DNA from: Enterococcus sp. 5H
GTDB taxonomy: Bacteria; Bacillota; Bacilli; Lactobacillales; Enterococcaceae
DNA length: 64,000 nt
Assembly (NCBI RefSeq): GCF_028128615.1
Contig: NZ_AMDP01000034.1
Span: 1 to 64,000, forward strand
Reading direction: 5' to 3'
Shown one piece after another: positions 52,439-60,540 of this stretch; position 1 is the stretch's first letter, and every line of letters starts with the position of its first letter. Both the position numbers and the translations under genes were made by a program. Below the pieces are notes generated by a model. The model saw only the letters and a program-made list of their open reading frames with translations, did no database searches and was not told the DNA's origin.

Positions 52439-55006
52439 TCATTCTTTAGATTTTTTTGTTATATACCAGTTATAGACAATAAAAAGTAAGATACAAACTA
52501 GCAAAAGAGTAGCTCCGATTTTAAGTCCTTGAGGAATAAAAACAAATTTGATTGTATGACTACCTTTTGGTACCGGTAATGCAAGAAAAGCATCTTTAAA
52601 GGTCGGAATAGCCACCTTTTTACCATCAACATATGCCTGCCAGCCTTTATCGTAAGGAATCGTCGTCAAGATAACCTGATCTTTTACCAAATTCACACTT
52701 GCTTCTGCAGTACGTCCTTCAGTCTTAAAAGCTACACTTTTTTCATTCACTTTTTCAATGGCTTCTTTAAAGGTATCGACATTGATGAACATTGCATTCG
52801 GTTTTACCAAATGAACGACTCGATCTCCCGTAAAACTTACTTCTACCTTTACAGTCTTAGCTTCGTCATAGTAGCCTAAATTATAGTATTGCCCAGTTCC
52901 TTCTAGCCCTGCCCAACTTTCAACGCCATTAACGTTAGTCTTCACGTCAACCTCTGCACCTTGTCCATATAAACTTAAATAGGCTTGTGATCGAGCGGGT
53001 ACTTCGACAGAATAAGTTATTTTTCTCAATTTATTTGGTACAGTTTTCGAGTAAAATAAAACAGAGTCATGATCTTCAACCTGAACATTTTCTTCTTTAA
53101 TCGTTTCAATTTCCGAAAAATAGAAAAAGGAATCTTTTTTACCAGATAAGTATTGCAGTAATTCTGTTTGATTTTTTACAACATCTTTTTTATAAATCCC
53201 TTGATCTGTTACTATCCCTAACGGTAACGCGAACTCATTCTCATAAACTCCATATTTACCAGTTGTTTTCTTTAAAGTAAAACCAAATTTATTGGGATCA
53301 TTTTGAGCTAAATTATATTTAATCCCTAATAATGCATCCATCACCAAAGTATTATTAATATACTGAATCGTTAAGTTGGTTCCTGTTGAACGAAAGCCTA
53401 ATTCATTCATATACATCGAAGAATGACGGTTTCTAATCGATGAAAACATTGAAACACCGCTATACCCATGAATAAAACTTTCATTTCTTGAACTACTATC
53501 CAGATTTGCTAGTCGGTATAATGTATCATTTTCCTCTTTAGTCCATTCAACTAACTGATTTACATCTTCATAATTTTGATCAAAAGCAATTCGTTCAGGA
53601 TAACGCCACTCAGTAGCAATTCCTCCAACTAATCTTTGTGCATTTAAAGTCATTTCCCCAATAAAAACTACAAATAAAAGAATCAGCACAAAATTTTGTT
53701 TTCCTTGCCAGCGATCTTTTAACAATAAAATGGCTAAATAAAGGATCAATAAAACGACACTCGCCATAACAGAAGTTTTGTCCAAAAAGTCATAACGTCT
53801 ACGATTCGCTAAAAAAACCATCAGTAAATATATGGCAATCATCCCGATAACAACATTGAGTATGCGGTTACTATCCTCTTTCGTGACTTTCTCCAATCCA
53901 AATCCTGCTAAAAGCAAACCTAGAAAAGAGAATAAGAAGCTAAATCGGAATAAAAACATATTCGGTGCATGAAAACCGTGCCAAAATAAATTCATTGGCT
54001 CAATATAAAAACTCGCAATCAAAAGCAAAAACAAGCTCCCAAAAACCAGTTTATTTTTTAGCTGTATTTTAGGACTTACAAAATAGAAAAGACAAAAAAC
54101 CGTTCCCAACAGACCAAAATAAAGAAACGGTGCACTACCGTATTTACTCGTATCATAAACACCCACCATTGTTTTGACTGGAATATCCCAAATACCAGTA
54201 TCTCGTGTAAAAAAATGATTCAGTTCGGTTAAACTTTCCCCATTGTTTTTCAAATCCAATAACGTCGGTAAAATAGTCACCATCGATGCCCCACCAGCTA
54301 AAAGTGAAGTGACTAGATATGGAATTAACGTTTTTTTATACCTTTTAGGTGCTAAAATGAATCGACAAAAAACATACAAAAAAGAAAAAACACCAATCAT
54401 AAATGCCATATAAAAATTAGACAAAAATAACAATAGATAACTGATAAATAGCAACACTGGTTTCATTTGATCCATCAAACGATGAATACCTAGAATAACT
54501 AATGGCAGATAGATTAAACCATCCAGCCACATTTGCTGTGGAGAATAAGCAATGCAGAATCCACTTAAGGCAAAACTCACACTCAATATCAATTTGCTCC
54601 ATTGAGGTATTTTGAAAATTCTGTCACTCATTATCCAAAACGATCCGCCGATTGCCCCAAACTTCAGCAAAAGAATCAGGTAAAGCGCATCAGGTATTTG
54701 GCTATTATCAAAGAAATAAACCAACGGACTAAAAATTCCATTGATATAATAAGCCATAAACGACCAGTAATTTAGTCCCAAAGAACCGTACCAAGTATAA
54801 AAAAAACTTTGTTTCCCATGTAGTGCATTATTAAAACTAGCAAAAAAATTCGAGGTTTGAGATAAAGCATCACTAGCTAAAATAGTTTTTTCACTCCCCG
54901 GGTAAATCCCTAAAAGAAAATAGACAAACCCCATGATGCCGATTGGTAAAAGAATGCTCAATAAAAACGCCCAGCCTTTGTCTTTGATCCATTCTTTGTA
55001 TTTCAT
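52439..55006 (-). CDS. yfhO: YfhO-family membrane protein (probable GT-C glycosyltransferase)
   Basis: An 855-aa protein with about 13 membrane helices, first-loop signatures ILASDALSQTSNFFASFNNA and FFYTWYGSLGLNYWSFMAYY, and a C-terminal extracellular beta-domain ending NWYITKKSKE. YfhO proteins are required for glycosylation of lipoteichoic acid or related envelope polymers in Firmicutes. The second of two close ATGs after AGGAGGAAAA is in frame. It follows the WxL/signal peptidase genes in the same direction. Confidence 0.88.
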   Translation of the reverse strand: MKYKEWIKDKGWAFLLSILLPIGIMGFVYFLLGIYPGSEKTILASDALSQTSNFFASFNNALHGKQSFFYTWYGSLGLNYWSFMAYYINGIFSPLVYFFDNSQIPDALYLILLLKFGAIGGSFWIMSDRIFKIPQWSKLILSVSFALSGFCIAYSPQQMWLDGLIYLPLVILGIHRLMDQMKPVLLFISYLLLFLSNFYMAFMIGVFSFLYVFCRFILAPKRYKKTLIPYLVTSLLAGGASMVTILPTLLDLKNNGESLTELNHFFTRDTGIWDIPVKTMVGVYDTSKYGSAPFLYFGLLGTVFCLFYFVSPKIQLKNKLVFGSLFLLLIASFYIEPMNLFWHGFHAPNMFLFRFSFLFSFLGLLLAGFGLEKVTKEDSNRILNVVIGMIAIYLLMVFLANRRRYDFLDKTSVMASVVLLILYLAILLLKDRWQGKQNFVLILLFVVFIGEMTLNAQRLVGGIATEWRYPERIAFDQNYEDVNQLVEWTKEENDTLYRLANLDSSSRNESFIHGYSGVSMFSSIRNRHSSMYMNELGFRSTGTNLTIQYINNTLVMDALLGIKYNLAQNDPNKFGFTLKKTTGKYGVYENEFALPLGIVTDQGIYKKDVVKNQTELLQYLSGKKDSFFYFSEIETIKEENVQVEDHDSVLFYSKTVPNKLRKITYSVEVPARSQAYLSLYGQGAEVDVKTNVNGVESWAGLEGTGQYYNLGYYDEAKTVKVEVSFTGDRVVHLVKPNAMFINVDTFKEAIEKVNEKSVAFKTEGRTAEASVNLVKDQVILTTIPYDKGWQAYVDGKKVAIPTFKDAFLALPVPKGSHTIKFVFIPQGLKIGATLLLVCILLFIVYNWYITKKSKE

Positions 55007-55031
55007 TTCATTTTTCCTCCTAGAACCATTT

Positions 55032-55703
55032 TTAATTTATGCGTCCCATTCGATTAAATGGATAAATTCGATAAATTACTACACCTTCAATTTGATCAGA
55101 TTTGATAAGCCCAAAATAACGACTATCTTTTGAGGCAGCTCGATTGTCACCTAAAACAAAGTAACTTCCTTGTGGGATTATCTGAGTATCACGTAAATTC
55201 CGAGCCACTTCCTCACTCACTGTCACTTTCAATGTACTATCCGGCAGCTGAATACTAGATAGTTTCTGATTATTTTCTTGATTCCAAGCATCAGCCTGTT
55301 TTGTGCGCAAATATACACCTGTTTGATCTGTCCAAAGTTGATCTCCAGGCATACCGATAATACGTTTAACATAACTAGACTCTCCCTGAATTTCCGGATC
55401 AAAAGTAACCATGTCATATCGGTTTGGCGACTGATTTTTTCTCACGATGATTCGATCATTATTTTTAAGGGTAGGTAACATGGATTGACCATCCACACGA
55501 TGCGATTGAATTTGCAACAAACCAACAATGCATACTCCTATAAAAAGAAGCAGCACGCCTTCACGAACACTCATCTTTTTTTGGGTTTGTACCGTCTGTA
55601 CTAATTTTTGTCGGGACTTTTTCTCTTTTGAAAAATTCTGTCTTTTTTTTACTGAAGACTGCCCTTTGCTAGACATCTGCGTTCGCCTTTTTTTGATTGT
55701 CAC
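55032..55703 (-). CDS. Signal peptidase I (active type)
   Basis: A 223-aa S26 peptidase: basic cytosolic N-terminus, one helix (about residues 49-67), catalytic Ser74 in DGQSMLPTL, Lys113 in YVKRIIGMPGD, and YFVLGDNRAASKDSRYFG. It removes signal peptides from exported proteins. GTG 55703 has GGGAGGAACATTT upstream; an ATG five codons earlier overlaps it. It is paired with a second, inactive-looking homologue and lies at the end of the WxL locus. Confidence 0.92.
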   Translation of the reverse strand: MTIKKRRTQMSSKGQSSVKKRQNFSKEKKSRQKLVQTVQTQKKMSVREGVLLLFIGVCIVGLLQIQSHRVDGQSMLPTLKNNDRIIVRKNQSPNRYDMVTFDPEIQGESSYVKRIIGMPGDQLWTDQTGVYLRTKQADAWNQENNQKLSSIQLPDSTLKVTVSEEVARNLRDTQIIPQGSYFVLGDNRAASKDSRYFGLIKSDQIEGVVIYRIYPFNRMGRIN

Positions 55704-55735
55704 AAATGTTCCTCCCATGTGATACTTTACCTTAG

Positions 55736-56476
55736 TTAAAATTGAGTCATGTTATGTAGCGGAAAAATTCTCGCTTTCACAACACCTAAAATATTTTCTT
55801 CATCAACCCACCCAAACTGGCGACTATCTGCTGCATAATGACGATTATCCCCCAAAACAAAATAAGTACTTTCTGGTAAGGCCCTAGAATCTGTCAAGGA
55901 ACCTAAAGAAAAATTTTCAGTAAGTAAACGGTCTTCCGTTTTTGCTTCGCTCAGTTCATTGGATAAAAATCGTTCTACGACTAATTTTTGGTCGATCATC
56001 AATTGATCCTCTTCATACGAAATTTCTTCTCCCGGTAAAGCAATCACTCGTCGAATCATTAACTGACTCGTCACTGGATTCTTGAAATAGATCAGATCAA
56101 AGCGTTTGATTTTTGCTCGCTTACTTACAAACAGACGATCTCCGTCATTTAGTGTAGGTGTCATGCCGTATCCATTCACAGTTGGAAAGCTAAAGAAAAT
56201 CCATTGGAGGAGAAAAAAAAGACTCATCATCAGAAAAAAGCTGATCCCAATTTCTTTGTAAAATTGACGCCTACGCTCACTTCTTTTTCTTTTCTGACTC
56301 ATTCTTTTTCTTTGGATTTTTTCCCTGTTCCCTTTTTTAAAGATAGGGTGTGTTTTTGTAGCTTTAAGTGTAAAATCGTTTTTAGACTTCTGATTTTGTG
56401 CTCTACCACTTTTTTTATTTGTTTTTTTTATTTGCTCCCGCTTTTTCTGATCTATTACTCTACCTTTTTGTTTCAT
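55736..56476 (-). CDS. Signal peptidase I homologue lacking catalytic Ser and Lys
   Basis: A 246-aa S26-fold protein with a long basic N-terminus, one helix (about 79-97), GYGMTPTLNDGDRLFVSK, MIRRVIALPGE and YFVLGDNRHYAADSRQFG. Aligned to its neighbour, the catalytic Ser position is Gly104 and the catalytic Lys is Arg142, so it should not cleave. Streptococcal pilus loci have a similar non-catalytic SipA that assists pilus assembly. A helper role for WxL surface proteins is possible (inference). 32 bp upstream of the active copy. Confidence 0.9.
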   Translation of the reverse strand: MKQKGRVIDQKKREQIKKTNKKSGRAQNQKSKNDFTLKATKTHPIFKKGNREKIQRKRMSQKRKRSERRRQFYKEIGISFFLMMSLFFLLQWIFFSFPTVNGYGMTPTLNDGDRLFVSKRAKIKRFDLIYFKNPVTSQLMIRRVIALPGEEISYEEDQLMIDQKLVVERFLSNELSEAKTEDRLLTENFSLGSLTDSRALPESTYFVLGDNRHYAADSRQFGWVDEENILGVVKARIFPLHNMTQF

Positions 56477-56486
56477 CTTGAGTCTC

Positions 56487-57152
56487 CTAATTTTTCTGTT
56501 TTAGTGCTGACTCATTGACTTTAAAATAAGTGAATACTTCTTTTTGACGTTCTTTGATTTTACTTAAATCTTTCAAATAACTCTCCATTGTTTCTTCGTT
56601 TCCAAGTTGTTCTTGTGTTAAAGTGGATAAGTTCATTCCAACATATTTCATCGATACATAATAGCGAGTCAATCGTTTAGCACCTTCTTTTGATAATCCA
56701 GCTGATACCGGTCTATTTCCATATGTAACCAATAATGAACTCACTTCTTGAAATTGAGGATAAACTTTTTCAATGCTGCCGCCTTCTTTAATCGTTCCAA
56801 GCTTCTGTTCTAAATCTTCTGTCAGCAAATATCCTTGAACAACTACTTTCGCATCTTCAGATGTCAAATTTGTCAATTGATAATATCGCGCATATACAGC
56901 TGAACCCACCGAGAAAAACAGTATAACTATAAAGATCAATGCATTTTTTAAGTAACGTTTTTGCCGACTAACTAGCAATTGTCTCTTACGCACCCATTTT
57001 TTCCGCTTGATCTTACTCTTTGGTCGTTTCTGCTGACTTTTTTTTAGCTCCATTTTAATAGAAAAAAAATAGAATAAGCAAAATAATACAAACAAAAAAC
57101 AAAGCATAGCTAAAGAAAGTAACCCTATAAAAAACCAATCTAATAGAACCAT
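56487..57152 (-). CDS. WxL-locus membrane protein
   Basis: A 221-aa protein with an N-terminal helix (FFIGLLSLAMLCFLFVLFCL), a very basic cytosolic loop (SKIKRKKWVRKRQLLVSRQK), a second helix (ALIFIVILFFSVGSAVYARY) and a 130-residue extracellular domain. No named family is recognised, but it lies between the DUF916 protein and the signal peptidases, suggesting a part in surface assembly. GGGGATCAGTAAC precedes the ATG. Confidence 0.75.
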   Translation of the reverse strand: MVLLDWFFIGLLSLAMLCFLFVLFCLFYFFSIKMELKKSQQKRPKSKIKRKKWVRKRQLLVSRQKRYLKNALIFIVILFFSVGSAVYARYYQLTNLTSEDAKVVVQGYLLTEDLEQKLGTIKEGGSIEKVYPQFQEVSSLLVTYGNRPVSAGLSKEGAKRLTRYYVSMKYVGMNLSTLTQEQLGNEETMESYLKDLSKIKERQKEVFTYFKVNESALKQKN

Positions 57153-57173
57153 GTTACTGATCCCCTTTCTTCT

Positions 57174-58247
57174 TTAGCTGCTTTTCTTTCTTCTATTTTT
57201 TGGCTTATTGTTACTGTTTTTTTTCTTTGATTTCTTCTTATTATTCATCGCTCGAACGACAAAGAAAATGGCTAAAAAGACAACAAATACGCCACCTGCA
57301 ATCATTGCAATCAGTTTCCAGTCAATCCCTCTTTCTTGAATTAATGTCACATCTTGAGCATTGTATTTATCTGCATCTTCTTTCGTGATTTTGAACTCTT
57401 CATCCCAGGCCCACTTCTGTTCTCCACTTGTTACTAAAATATGAGCTTTGTAATCTCCTGGCTCCATCTGGTCGCCGTTCATCTCCAAAGGAAAATCAAT
57501 TAATGAGTTGGGAGCCATTCGCATATCTGCGCGCTTAGTATCATACAAAACAGCTTCTGATCCTTTTTTAGTCACTTCCATTTCAACTGTCATTCCACTC
57601 ACAAATTCAGCAGATGTGTTAGAAAAATTTGCAAAAATACTATTTCGGTAATTTGATAATCCTGCATAAACGCTATTTAACTTTAGTTCTGGTAAAACAA
57701 CTGCATCAGTTTCTTGTAGCACCATGCCTACAACAAAGGCATATTCATTAATCACGCCTGTTGCTTTTTTCTTTTCTTCTTCTTCTTTTTGAGTTGGTTT
57801 TGATTTCATGTAAATTCCGCCAACAAGCTTTCCGTCATATGCTGTTTCAGGCATTGTTATGTCTAAGTTCAATGGTGCTGTCTCTTTTGGTTTCAGAGTC
57901 ACTTCTGTCGGTCCTTTTACAATATCCTTAAAATCGTATTTCAAGGAAGCATCATTTTTTATTGAAGATGGTCCATATTCTAAAACACCATTTGAATTTG
58001 TTTTCGCCCCATTTAATCCGATTGTAATTGTTTGTTCTTCATCTGCACGATTTGTGAGCATGATCTGCACCGTTTGTTTTTGTCCTGAATTCATCCTCAG
58101 ATTAAAATATTGTACATCTCCCTGTTGATTTTCTGGAAAAATTGATTCATAGGCAAATTGCTTTTCTGCATGTACAGGTTGTGCAAAGCCAAATAGCGAT
58201 ATTATGTATAAACCTATTAGCAGGTATAAACAGATTCTTTTTTTCAT
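57174..58247 (-). CDS. DUF916/DUF3324 WxL-interacting cell-surface protein
   Basis: A 357-aa protein: signal peptide (cleavage after PVHA, about residue 27), DUF916 (FNLRMNSGQKQTVQIMLTNR, TAPLNLDITMPETAYDGKLV), DUF3324 (NEYAFVVGMVLQETDAVVLP, GLSNYRNSIFANFSNTSAEF), and a C-terminal helix (LIAMIAGGVFVVFLAIFFVV) with a Lys/Arg-rich tail. Such proteins bind peptidoglycan and WxL partners. Encoded right beside three WxL genes. Confidence 0.93.
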   Translation of the reverse strand: MKKRICLYLLIGLYIISLFGFAQPVHAEKQFAYESIFPENQQGDVQYFNLRMNSGQKQTVQIMLTNRADEEQTITIGLNGAKTNSNGVLEYGPSSIKNDASLKYDFKDIVKGPTEVTLKPKETAPLNLDITMPETAYDGKLVGGIYMKSKPTQKEEEEKKKATGVINEYAFVVGMVLQETDAVVLPELKLNSVYAGLSNYRNSIFANFSNTSAEFVSGMTVEMEVTKKGSEAVLYDTKRADMRMAPNSLIDFPLEMNGDQMEPGDYKAHILVTSGEQKWAWDEEFKITKEDADKYNAQDVTLIQERGIDWKLIAMIAGGVFVVFLAIFFVVRAMNNKKKSKKKNSNNKPKNRRKKSS

Positions 58248-58408
58248 CTTATTTAATTGTCCTTTCTCGTCCTACCACTACAATAAGCCGAGGCTAAAAT
58301 TACTCAACTTCTATAGTCAAAATTAGTTATAAATGTTTAATAATTTAGCATTGAATTCGTAAAGTTTATCGAAATTTACTAAGCTATTGTATTCCTTTAA
58401 ATAAATGG

Positions 58409-58429
58409 CGGGAGCAGAAACTGCTCCCG
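58409..58429 (-). terminator. Terminator-like hairpin after the WxL gene
   Basis: CGGGAGCAG and CTGCTCCCG form a perfect 9-bp stem with an AAA loop; the T-tract is weak, so termination may be partial and permit read-through to the DUF916 gene. Confidence 0.6.
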
Positions 58430-58543
58430 TAAAACTCCTATACTTTTCGCAACTTTAAGATATGAAAACATAGGTATTACTTCTTTGAGTAAAATACTTC
58501 TTTTCCCGCCTGAACTATCCTAATACTTACCGACTGAGCCGGA

Positions 58544-59347
58544 TTATGGTAATGGTGTTTCCGCAAGCGTCCAAGTGATTTCAGCTACGTATTTACCGTT
58601 CATAATTTCTTGCGCTTGGTTTGAAGGAATATCTAATTTAACCGATTCTTCGGCTTTTTTAGCTGGATCATCAATGTCACCAAAGTAAACAGCGTAACGT
58701 CCACGACCTTTAGATCCTTGCGCTTCTTTACCGTCTGTATTTGTAAATACAGCTGCTGGTGTTGATTCATTTACTACAGCTGTCTTAATTCCTGTAGAAC
58801 CTGGTTTTAATGATTCATTTTCTTTATCAGCAACCAAGATCGGGTTACCATAAGTAATTTCAGCACCAGTAATATTTCTCACTTTACCTTTTGCTGTATC
58901 ATTAAATTGGAAATTTTTAGTGATTTTAGCTGTTAGTTCATACGTATGGTCATCTGTTTGACGATCATCTTTAAATTGAACCCAGTTTGCACGTGATGGT
59001 ACGTGGTCAGCTGCTGTTGTTGGGTTAGCAGTAGTTGGTTTTGCCCATGAAGCCACTGAACCAGTAGTTGCTGCTTGTGAATTAAATACTAGTTTAGACA
59101 TACCCTGTACTAAAAATTCTCCATCTAACAATGCTGTGCTATCAGTATCTCTTGTTGATTGGCTATCTGTGTTAGGCGGTACAACACCTGACGTATCATA
59201 TGTTTCATACGTTTTACTTGTGAATTCAATCTCACCTTCTCCAACCCCTGGTTTATTTGGATCTGCTGCTTTTGTTGCTGGTCCAGTTGCTGCTACTGCC
59301 AAGGCTGCTAGTAAAGCTGTACCAGCTAATTTGTGTGTCAATTTCAT
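58544..59347 (-). CDS. WxL-domain surface protein
   Basis: A 267-aa secreted protein with a signal peptide (KLAGTALLAALAVAATGPAT, cleavage about residue 27) and a C-terminal WxL domain: the second motif is in KYVAEITWTLAETPLP; the first motif region is weaker (RANWVQFKDDRQ). WxL domains bind peptidoglycan non-covalently. AGGAGGAAATACAA precedes the ATG. Confidence 0.93.
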   Translation of the reverse strand: MKLTHKLAGTALLAALAVAATGPATKAADPNKPGVGEGEIEFTSKTYETYDTSGVVPPNTDSQSTRDTDSTALLDGEFLVQGMSKLVFNSQAATTGSVASWAKPTTANPTTAADHVPSRANWVQFKDDRQTDDHTYELTAKITKNFQFNDTAKGKVRNITGAEITYGNPILVADKENESLKPGSTGIKTAVVNESTPAAVFTNTDGKEAQGSKGRGRYAVYFGDIDDPAKKAEESVKLDIPSNQAQEIMNGKYVAEITWTLAETPLP

Positions 59348-59376
59348 TTGTATTTCCTCCTAATTTATGTGTGTAT

Positions 59377-60177
59377 TTATGGCAACTCGGCTAATATCCA
59401 AGTTAACACCGTTGAATAAGCACCTGCTACTTTTTCTGTCTCTTTAGGAACAGTTAAGGTAATCGCTTGATTACTATAGACAGGTTTCTTAAAGATCGGA
59501 TCTTCAATTGTTTTACCAGAAGAATCCTTTCTTAGTTCCAATGAATTTGGTCGATTATTTTTATTATCTTTTGATGCACCAAATATGATACTCCAAGTCC
59601 CAGAGCCTTTTTCATCTTGGGATTGTGCCAAGTTATAGGTGTCTCCAATGTTACTCATATGAATAATCTCTTTAGAAACAGTTGGAGATAAAGAAGTATC
59701 TTTTGTTGAATTTGTCCAAGCTTGATCGAAAGAAATAACAGCTCCTTTTAATTCAGCACCGATTTTTGTCACATGTTTAAATTGTTCTTCTTGTCTAACT
59801 TGTAACGTCCATCCAGAAGAATTATCTCTATAATCTGAAACTTGGATAAAATTACCTCTTGGACTTGTTTCATCATGAAATAATTGTGCGTTAATTGGGT
59901 ATACAGCAGCTTCTTCAGTTATTTTCACTGTGCTGAAATTTAGTTTTGGAACAAAATCGATTCGTAAATCTCCATCTGTTTGAGGCGTTTCTCCCGGATC
60001 GACTTCATTAACAGGATTTTCTGGATCACGAATGATTGAAACGTCTTCTTTGAACCGTTGCAAATCTATCTCAGCTCCAGATTTACGAGACGTTTCTGCA
60101 TACACTTGTTCCATTTGTACAGAAAAAAAGAGAACAGTACCAAGAAAAGCTGTAATAATTAACATTGTTCTTTTCAT
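59377..60177 (-). CDS. WxL-domain surface protein
   Basis: A 266-aa secreted protein: signal peptide (IITAFLGTVLFFSVQMEQVY A), then a WxL domain with both motifs, SSGWTLQVRQEEQF and STVLTWILAELP. Its ATG overlaps the stop of the sortase-anchored gene upstream, so the pair is translationally coupled. Confidence 0.92.
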   Translation of the reverse strand: MKRTMLIITAFLGTVLFFSVQMEQVYAETSRKSGAEIDLQRFKEDVSIIRDPENPVNEVDPGETPQTDGDLRIDFVPKLNFSTVKITEEAAVYPINAQLFHDETSPRGNFIQVSDYRDNSSGWTLQVRQEEQFKHVTKIGAELKGAVISFDQAWTNSTKDTSLSPTVSKEIIHMSNIGDTYNLAQSQDEKGSGTWSIIFGASKDNKNNRPNSLELRKDSSGKTIEDPIFKKPVYSNQAITLTVPKETEKVAGAYSTVLTWILAELP

Positions 60178-60518
60178 TGATTTTGTCCATCCTTTCCTTC
60201 ATCTTTTTGTTTGCGCTTAAACAGATAGAAACATACTGCTAAAACAATCACAGCTAATCCGCTAATTGATAAACTTTTGAGAACTAATTCCCCTGTAGAT
60301 GGAAATTTACCCCCAGCATTTTTGATTTCTTCGTCATTTGATGACGAACTACTTGTTCCAGAACTTTGAACTGTACTTTCATCAGAAAAGACAATCTCTC
60401 CATTCGTCTGAACAGCAGCTTCTGCTCCATGAGTCAATACTGGTTTTATAGTGAAGAAACTACCTATAAAAACAAGGGAAAGTATAACAATACTTGTTTG
60501 CACTTTCTTTAACATCAT
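60174..60518 (-). CDS. Small sortase-anchored (FPSTG) protein of the WxL locus
   Basis: A 114-aa protein with a signal peptide (SIVILSLVFIGSFFTIKPVL), a short Ser-rich spacer and the sorting signal FPSTG followed by a helix (SLSISGLAVIVLAVCFYLF) and basic tail. It should be linked to peptidoglycan by sortase. Proteins of this size are typical WxL-locus partners with a wall-anchoring role. Confidence 0.92.
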   Translation of the reverse strand: MMLKKVQTSIVILSLVFIGSFFTIKPVLTHGAEAAVQTNGEIVFSDESTVQSSGTSSSSSNDEEIKNAGGKFPSTGELVLKSLSISGLAVIVLAVCFYLFKRKQKDEGKDGQNQ

Positions 60519-60540
60519 TTGTCTTTCTCTCCTTCAATTT

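Noticed and set aside
58409-58429. Operon boundary separating WxL genes from DUF916
   Set aside because: The hairpin is perfect but the T-tract is weak, so complete termination cannot be claimed.
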